A DNA stretch of 9,539 nucleotides, taken from Acidobacteriaceae bacterium. Its GTDB lineage: Bacteria > Acidobacteriota > Terriglobia > Terriglobales > Acidobacteriaceae. The DNA is taken from the NCBI GenBank assembly GCA_003156235.1, contig PMGP01000106.1, positions 1,138 through 10,676 of the forward strand. Direction: 5' to 3'. This document shows, in pieces, positions 5,726 through 9,539 of the stretch (the stretch's first letter is position 1; each line of letters starts with the position of its first letter). A program made the position numbers and the translations under genes. Below the pieces are notes generated by a model. That model was not told where the DNA came from, searched no databases, and saw only the letters and a program-made list of their open reading frames with translations.

Positions 5726-7804
5726 ATGTTGACTTCAAAAATTCGCTTCACCCTGCTGCTGCCCGCCGCCTTGCTAATGGCCGTCGCGCCCGCGATCCAC
5801 GCCGAAGAAGGCATGTGGACCTTTGACAATCCGCCGCTCAAGCAGTTGGCGGCCAAGTACAACTTCCATCCCAGCCAGGCATGGCTAGACCATCTGCGCC
5901 TCTCCAGCGTGCGGCTTAACGACGGCGGGTCAGGCTCGTTCGTCAGCCCCAACGGCCTGGTGCTCACCAATCATCACGTCGCCCGCGGCCAGTTGCAGAA
6001 AAACTCGACCGCCGAGCACGACTATCTGCGCGACGGCTTTTATGCGGCCACGCCGGATGCTGAGATGAAGTCTCCGGATCTCGAAATTAACGTGCTTGTC
6101 AGCATGGAAGACGTGACGGCGCGGGTGCAGGGCGCGGCCAAGGACATTCCTGACGAGGCCAAGGCGCTCAAGGCTCGCGACGCCGAAATTGCGGCCATCG
6201 AAAAGGAGAGCAAGGACAAGACCGGCCTTCGCTCCGACGTGGTTTCCTTCTACCAGGGCGGCGAGTACTGGCTCTACCGGTACAAGGCGTACAACGATGT
6301 GCGGCTGGTCTTTGCTCCCGAACAGCAGGCGGCCTTCTTCGGCGGCGATCCGGATAACTTCACCTATCCGCGCTACGACTTGGACATGGCCATCTTCCGC
6401 GTCTATGAAAACGGCAAGCCGCTGCACACCGATAACTTCCTCAAGTGGAGCGCCAAAGGCGCCGCGCCGGGCGAACTGGTCTTTGTCTCCGGCCATCCCG
6501 GCTCGACGGAGCGTGACGACACTGTAGCCCAGTTGTTGCTGGAGCGTGACGTGCTCGGACCGGCGGTCACCGAGTACTTGCAGCGCCGCATCAATGCCGC
6601 CCAGGCTTTTTCCGCACAGGGCGAGGAGCAGGCGCGAGAAGTGGGAAGCACTCTCTTTTACTTGCAAAACAGCCTGAAGGTCTACCTGGGTCGCCGCGAT
6701 GCGCTCGCCGATCCCGCCATTCTGGCCAAGAAGCAAGCCGAAGAAGACGACTTCCGCGCCAAGGTGAATGCTAATAAAAAATGGAAAAAAGAATATGGCA
6801 ACGCATGGGACGAGATTGCCGGCGCGGAAGAAAAGATGAAGCCGGAGATCAAGGGCCAGATGTTCCGCCGCACCGGCGGCCAGTTCCTCAGCACGGCGAT
6901 TGAGATCGTGGAATATGTGGCCGAGGTCAAGAAGCCGGACGGCGAGCGTCTGCCGGAGTTCCACGAGGCGGGCCTGGAGTCGCTCAAGTATCAGTTGCTC
7001 TCACCCGCGCCGATTTATCCGGCGACGGAGAAGCTGTTCATGACCACAGCGCTCAAGCTGTGCCAGGAGAAGATGGGCAAGGACGACGCCTTTGTGCAGG
7101 CCATCCTGCAGGGCGGCGACGTGGACGCGACCGTGAATGCGTTGGTGGATGGCACCAAGATGGGCGACGCGGCCTTCCGCAAATCGCTGCTGGATGGCGG
7201 CGAGGCCGCTGTGGCCGCTTCCACCGATCCGATGATCGTAGCCGCGCGCCGCGTTGAACCCATCCTCCGCGAGACCAATCGCCGCATACGCGACACCATC
7301 AGCAGTGTACTCACGCCCGCCGGAGAAAAGCTGGGCAAGGCCCGCTTCCTGGTCTATGGCAAGGACGCTTATCCCGACGCCACTTTTACACTGCGGCTGA
7401 GCTACGGCGCCGTCGATGGCTATCCTTATAACGGCACCATCGCTCCGCCCTTCACCACCTTCTACGGACTCTACGACCGCGCCGCCAGCTTCAGCAATAA
7501 GCCGCCCTTCGACCTGACGCCGAAGCAAGCCGCCGGCCGCGACAAGATCGACCTCTCCACTCCGCTCGACTTCGTCACCACCAACGACATTATCGGCGGC
7601 AACTCCGGCTCTCCAGTCGTCAATCGCGACTGCGAACTGGTGGGCTTGGTATTCGACGGTAACATCGAGTCCCTGGCCGGCGATTTTGTCTATGACGGCT
7701 CGAAGAACCGCACAGTCGCCGTGCACTCGGCCGGCATGATCGAGGGTCTGCGCAAACTCTACGGCGCCGATGCCCTGGCTGATGAACTGCAAGGCAAGAA
7801 GTAA
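5726..7804 (+). CDS. Secreted S46-family dipeptidyl-peptidase (DPP7-like)
   Basis: S46 enzymes remove dipeptides from the N-terminus of peptides outside the cytoplasm. This 692-residue protein is close to P. gingivalis DPP7 and DPP11 in length and has a signal peptide (about residues 1-26, ending AIHA). The triad is visible: H84 in VLTNHHVA, D220 in YPRYDLDMAIFRVY, and S627 in IGGNSGSPVVN. FVSPNGLVLTNHH and FFGGDPDNFTYPR are family signatures. Sixteen and eighteen residues after the serine are F643 and G645. In the characterised enzymes the same spacing holds Phe plus Gly (DPP7) or Phe plus Arg (DPP11, acidic specificity), so a preference for hydrophobic residues is inferred. The start at 5726 is chosen because TGAGGA at 5715-5720 is a good ribosome site; an ATG at 5714 would add four residues. 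The gene ends at a strong terminator. Confidence 0.93.
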   Translation: MLTSKIRFTLLLPAALLMAVAPAIHAEEGMWTFDNPPLKQLAAKYNFHPSQAWLDHLRLSSVRLNDGGSGSFVSPNGLVLTNHHVARGQLQKNSTAEHDYLRDGFYAATPDAEMKSPDLEINVLVSMEDVTARVQGAAKDIPDEAKALKARDAEIAAIEKESKDKTGLRSDVVSFYQGGEYWLYRYKAYNDVRLVFAPEQQAAFFGGDPDNFTYPRYDLDMAIFRVYENGKPLHTDNFLKWSAKGAAPGELVFVSGHPGSTERDDTVAQLLLERDVLGPAVTEYLQRRINAAQAFSAQGEEQAREVGSTLFYLQNSLKVYLGRRDALADPAILAKKQAEEDDFRAKVNANKKWKKEYGNAWDEIAGAEEKMKPEIKGQMFRRTGGQFLSTAIEIVEYVAEVKKPDGERLPEFHEAGLESLKYQLLSPAPIYPATEKLFMTTALKLCQEKMGKDDAFVQAILQGGDVDATVNALVDGTKMGDAAFRKSLLDGGEAAVAASTDPMIVAARRVEPILRETNRRIRDTISSVLTPAGEKLGKARFLVYGKDAYPDATFTLRLSYGAVDGYPYNGTIAPPFTTFYGLYDRAASFSNKPPFDLTPKQAAGRDKIDLSTPLDFVTTNDIIGGNSGSPVVNRDCELVGLVFDGNIESLAGDFVYDGSKNRTVAVHSAGMIEGLRKLYGADALADELQGKK

Positions 7805-7821
7805 CCCACCCATCATCAAAT

Positions 7822-7848
7822 AAGGGGGGCCGCTCAGGCTCCCCTTTT
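7822..7848 (+). terminator. Intrinsic terminator of the S46 peptidase gene
   Basis: AAGGGGGGCC (7822-7831) pairs with GGCTCCCCTT (7837-7846), ten pairs including one G-U, around the loop GCTCA. The T run continues to 7848. It begins 18 bases after the stop codon, a classic Rho-independent arrangement. Confidence 0.8.
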
Positions 7849-7882
7849 GCATCGCATGGGTGCCATTTTCTGGTCACCGACG

Positions 7883-7888
7883 TACAAT
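7883..7888 (+). promoter_or_regulatory. Probable -10 box of tRNA-Ser
   Basis: TACAAT, one mismatch from consensus, lies 20 bases before the mature tRNA 5' end, after the peptidase terminator. This leaves room for a short 5' leader. No good -35 is seen. Confidence 0.4.
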
Positions 7889-7908
7889 CAAGACAGTCCC
7901 ACGCTCGC

Positions 7909-7998
7909 GGAGAGCTGGCCGAGTGGTTGATGGCTCCGGTCTTGAAAACCGGCATACCTGAAAGGGTATCGGGGGTTCGAATCCCTCGCTCTCCGCCA
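7909..7998 (+). tRNA. tRNA-Ser (anticodon UGA)
   Basis: A full class II tRNA cloverleaf of 90 bases can be folded. The acceptor stem is GGAGAGC (7909-7915) with GCTCTCC (7988-7994), then discriminator G and an encoded CCA at 7996-7998. The D-arm contains GGCCGAGTGG. The anticodon stem is CCGGT/ACCGG (7936-7940 and 7948-7952) around loop CTTGAAA, with anticodon TGA at 7943-7945. The long variable arm has ATACC pairing with GGTAT, as expected for serine. The T-arm has a GGGGG/CCCTC stem with loop TTCGAAT. It reads UCA serine codons. Confidence 0.97.
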
Positions 7999-8088
7999 TT
8001 TATGTCTTTTATTATCAATAACTTAAATGCGCATTCCTGTTTTCTTTGCTCATGGTGAACTAACGTTAACACTCACAGTTAGATACAA

Positions 8089-8631
8089 CTAAGTCCACAC
8101 CTTTACTCCTACTTGCTCCTCTGCTTCTGAAGTGTCCTTGCTTGTGTCGTCCGAATCCAAGGGTCCGATAAGTCCGCTGTTTGCTGGAAAAAGCCCAAAT
8201 TTCGAACACACCCTGCCGTAAGCCGACTCTTTGGTGCCGATCAGTTCTCAGCGACTGCATTGGCAACAATCCAGAATCCTCGTGTCATGGGCGTTTTCGG
8301 TACCGATCCTCCTATTAATCTGTAGGCTATTGATTCGGAGTAGCTTTTTGTGAATCGAGGCGCTCAGAGAACCTTCGTGTAACGCCCTGCTATTTGATGA
8401 CCATCAGGTTCTCGCCTGCTGCATCTCCTCTCGGTCTGGATCCAGGTAAATGTAGTCGTTGAGAGACACGCATTGAAACGCTCCCCAATCTGCTTGTCTG
8501 AGCGCCAAGTTAAGAAAGTCACCTGAACCGGGAAAGAGAAGCACTCACGGCAGCGCGGCATGTGTATGATTCCGTGCCTCTGACCGCTTCGAATCAGACT
8601 CCCCGTGAAATATTTGCTCCTGCGGCGCGGT
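8089..8631 (-). pseudogene. Possible decayed gene downstream of tRNA-Ser
   Basis: No intact gene is recognisable between the tRNA (7998) and the NHL gene (8804). One minus-strand frame is open for 181 codons except for three TGA stops. It contains protein-like stretches such as NDYIYLDPDREEMQQART and SGLIGPLDSDDTSKDTSE, the latter an acidic tail before a final TAG. About eight stops would be expected by chance in random sequence of this length, so the frame is cleaner than chance, but not decisively. GC content is near 50%, well below neighbouring genes. I do not recognise a family. It may be an old gene broken by point mutations (CGA or TGG to TGA), or simply non-coding DNA. The remaining bases of this stretch show nothing I can support. 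Confidence 0.25.
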
Positions 8632-8705
8632 TTAGCCCATCGGCGCAAGAATTGTCAGATATTCGGGCTATTTATTCACAACAAAATTACTTGCGCTCTA
8701 GATGG

Positions 8706-8774
8706 CTGAGTGGTAGTCTGGTTTTCGCCTCAAAAAAGCCCTTGAGCTACCGCGCAGGGCGTCACGTCCTGCGC
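8706..8774 (+). promoter_or_regulatory. Structured 5' leader of the NHL-repeat gene, two alternative folds
   Basis: Fold A: CTGAGTGGTAG (8706-8716) pairs with CTACCGCGCAG (8747-8757), 10 of 11 positions including one G-U. It encloses the small hairpin CTCAA/TTGAG (8729-8733 and 8742-8746), which stacks directly on it. Fold B: GCGCAGGGCG (8752-8761) pairs with CGTCCTGCGC (8765-8774), ten pairs with one G-U and a TCA loop. The two folds share 8752-8757 and cannot form fully together, as in switching leaders. The leader ends 30 bases before the start codon and 21 bases before the GGAG site (8795-8798). It matches no riboswitch class I can name. A weak TTGTCA at 8652-8657 could belong to the promoter. 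Confidence 0.35.
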
Positions 8775-8803
8775 AGGCGCTATCGTCTCTCTCTGGAGCC
8801 TTT

Positions 8804-9539
8804 ATGTCTCGATTTACCGCCGCAGTTCGTTTCGCCAGCATTCTTCCCGGGGTGATTCTTGTCGCCGCTTTCTGCCTTCTGTCCTCGCCCGTTCTGTTTG
8901 CGGCGACCGTTGCAGCCCCACAGCTTCTGCCCTATACGGTGAGCGTCGTGTCCGGGGGCGGAACCTACGGCGGCGCCACGAAGTACACCGTAGGCAATAC
9001 CTGCGGAACGAACACCGGCACCACTGCGCCTACCGCATTGAGCACGGTGGGCGACGGCTGCCTGGCGACCCAGGTGTACTTCTCGGGGAATGCCGCTGTC
9101 GCCGACAGCGAGGGCAATGTGTTCATCGTCGATTACACGAACAGGCTCATCCGGCGCGTCGATGCGCATACCGGCATCATCATCACCGTTGGCGGGGCGA
9201 CCACGACAGCGGCCGGCAGTGCGCCGACGAGCAATCCTACGGCGGGCCACTACTGCAGCGGTTCATCCGGTCCCACTTCGAACGATGCTATTGGCGACGG
9301 ATGCCCGGCGACTGAGGTTCTTCTACCAGATCCCGAGGCCATCGCCTTGGATGCGCAGGGAAATGTCTGGTTTACCGACTATTATCTTGGCTCGGTTCGG
9401 GAGATCGTCAAGAGCACGGGCCTCATCCAGACAGTCGTCAATCAGAGCATTTTGACCCCTCCCAGCTTTACCAGCAATGGCCTTACTCCGACGGCTGGGG
9501 TCGGATATGTCGGATATAACGCGAACAATAGCACTCTCG
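8804..9539 (+). CDS. Secreted NHL-repeat protein, N-terminal part
   Basis: The frame starts at ATG 8804, with GGAG five bases upstream, and stays open to the window edge: 245 residues seen, 3' end missing. Residues 1 to about 34 are a signal peptide (hydrophobic core followed by VLFAA). Two NHL beta-propeller blades can be read. AVADSEGNVFIVDYTNRLIRRVDAHTG lies at about 98-124, and AIALDAQGNVWFTDYYLGSVREIVKSTG at about 179-206; each is followed by an I-x-T-V strand end. Before each blade is a GDGC-AT linker (83-88 and 164-169), like the GDGGPAT linkers common in such proteins, but with cysteine. A second cysteine lies 16 to 19 residues earlier each time (C67/C86, C151/C167), suggesting one disulfide per blade. 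Proteins of this type are large surface or secreted propellers of uncertain function, frequent in Acidobacteriota. The leader before the gene is structured. Confidence 0.88.
   Translation, partial: MSRFTAAVRFASILPGVILVAAFCLLSSPVLFAATVAAPQLLPYTVSVVSGGGTYGGATKYTVGNTCGTNTGTTAPTALSTVGDGCLATQVYFSGNAAVADSEGNVFIVDYTNRLIRRVDAHTGIIITVGGATTTAAGSAPTSNPTAGHYCSGSSGPTSNDAIGDGCPATEVLLPDPEAIALDAQGNVWFTDYYLGSVREIVKSTGLIQTVVNQSILTPPSFTSNGLTPTAGVGYVGYNANNSTL

Noticed and set aside
5930..6964. 344-codon minus-strand frame opposite the S46 peptidase
   Set aside because: It is a high-GC shadow frame of a gene with clear catalytic motifs on the plus strand.
7620..8072. Minus-strand open frame containing ERGIRTPDTLSGMPVFKTG
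   Set aside because: This is the well-known spurious protein obtained by translating the antisense strand of a serine tRNA gene; the rest is antisense to the S46 peptidase.
8066..8269. 67-codon minus-strand frame after the tRNA
   Set aside because: No motif, no ribosome site and unusual composition; not supported as a gene.
8587..8604. Possible attachment-site copy of the tRNA-Ser 3' end (TTCGAATC and CTCCCCG)
   Set aside because: Only eight contiguous bases match and the spacing differs. No integrase is found, so chance cannot be excluded.
8089..8631. Recoding of in-frame TGA as selenocysteine or tryptophan
   Set aside because: No SECIS-like hairpin was evident, and other genes in the window (msrQ for example) use TGA as a normal stop, so decay is the simpler explanation.
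8364..8648. 94-codon minus-strand frame
   Set aside because: Composition is unlike a protein and there is no ribosome site. A different frame in the same stretch looks more protein-like but has stops.
8698..8760. Sequence resembling a tRNA D-arm (TGGCTGAGTGGTAG)
   Set aside because: No acceptor stem, T-loop TTCGAAT or fitting anticodon arm follows. The GGTAG pairs with CTACC in the leader fold instead.

Overview
The window looks like chromosomal DNA of a soil-type bacterium, most probably an Acidobacteriota member. This is inferred from gene content and style: high-GC coding regions (one line sampled near 68%), a secreted PIG-L deacetylase, a secreted S46 dipeptidyl-peptidase, a Tat-exported MsrP, and a large NHL-repeat surface protein with GDGC-type linkers. 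No rRNA or taxonomic marker is present, so the phylum is a judgement and not a measurement.

Layout, left to right. Positions 1-314 (minus) hold the N-terminal part of a secreted PIG-L/LmbE-type deacetylase. It diverges from an APC-family amino acid permease (355-1779, plus) across a 40-base gap with back-to-back -10 elements. A minus-strand secreted trypsin-like serine protease (1861-2772) sits in a lower-GC segment that runs to about 3190. That segment also holds a cluster of inverted repeats (2870-2984) and looks like an inserted or laterally acquired block. The msrP-msrQ pair follows (3191-4171 and 4287-4898, plus): the molybdopterin reductase and its heme-b membrane partner, which repair oxidised methionine in periplasmic proteins. 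msrQ runs into rnhB (RNase HII, 4909-5538, minus), with only 10 bases between their stop codons. A secreted S46 dipeptidyl-peptidase (5726-7804, plus) ends at a good intrinsic terminator. tRNA-Ser(UGA) lies at 7909-7998. About 800 bases of lower-GC DNA follow without an intact gene, possibly containing a decayed minus-strand gene. The window ends inside a secreted NHL-repeat protein (8804 onward, plus) whose leader has strong, mutually exclusive RNA foldings.

How the genes relate. Apart from msrPQ there is no clear operon. A common theme is the cell envelope: four of the proteins (PIG-L, serine protease, S46 peptidase, NHL protein) carry Sec-type signal peptides, MsrP has a Tat signal, and MsrQ and the permease are membrane proteins.

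The most unusual structure is a family of degenerate octanucleotide repeats (consensus GCTAACTC). They run almost to the start codon of msrQ, and a second, shorter array runs to the first candidate ATG of the S46 peptidase. Each unit contains a TAA or TGA in most cases, so the arrays stop translation in several frames just before the downstream gene. A separate heptamer array (consensus GGGAGTA) follows the msrP stop codon. The NHL leader fold and the inverted-repeat cluster are the next most interesting elements. No defence system, CRISPR array or complete mobile element was seen.
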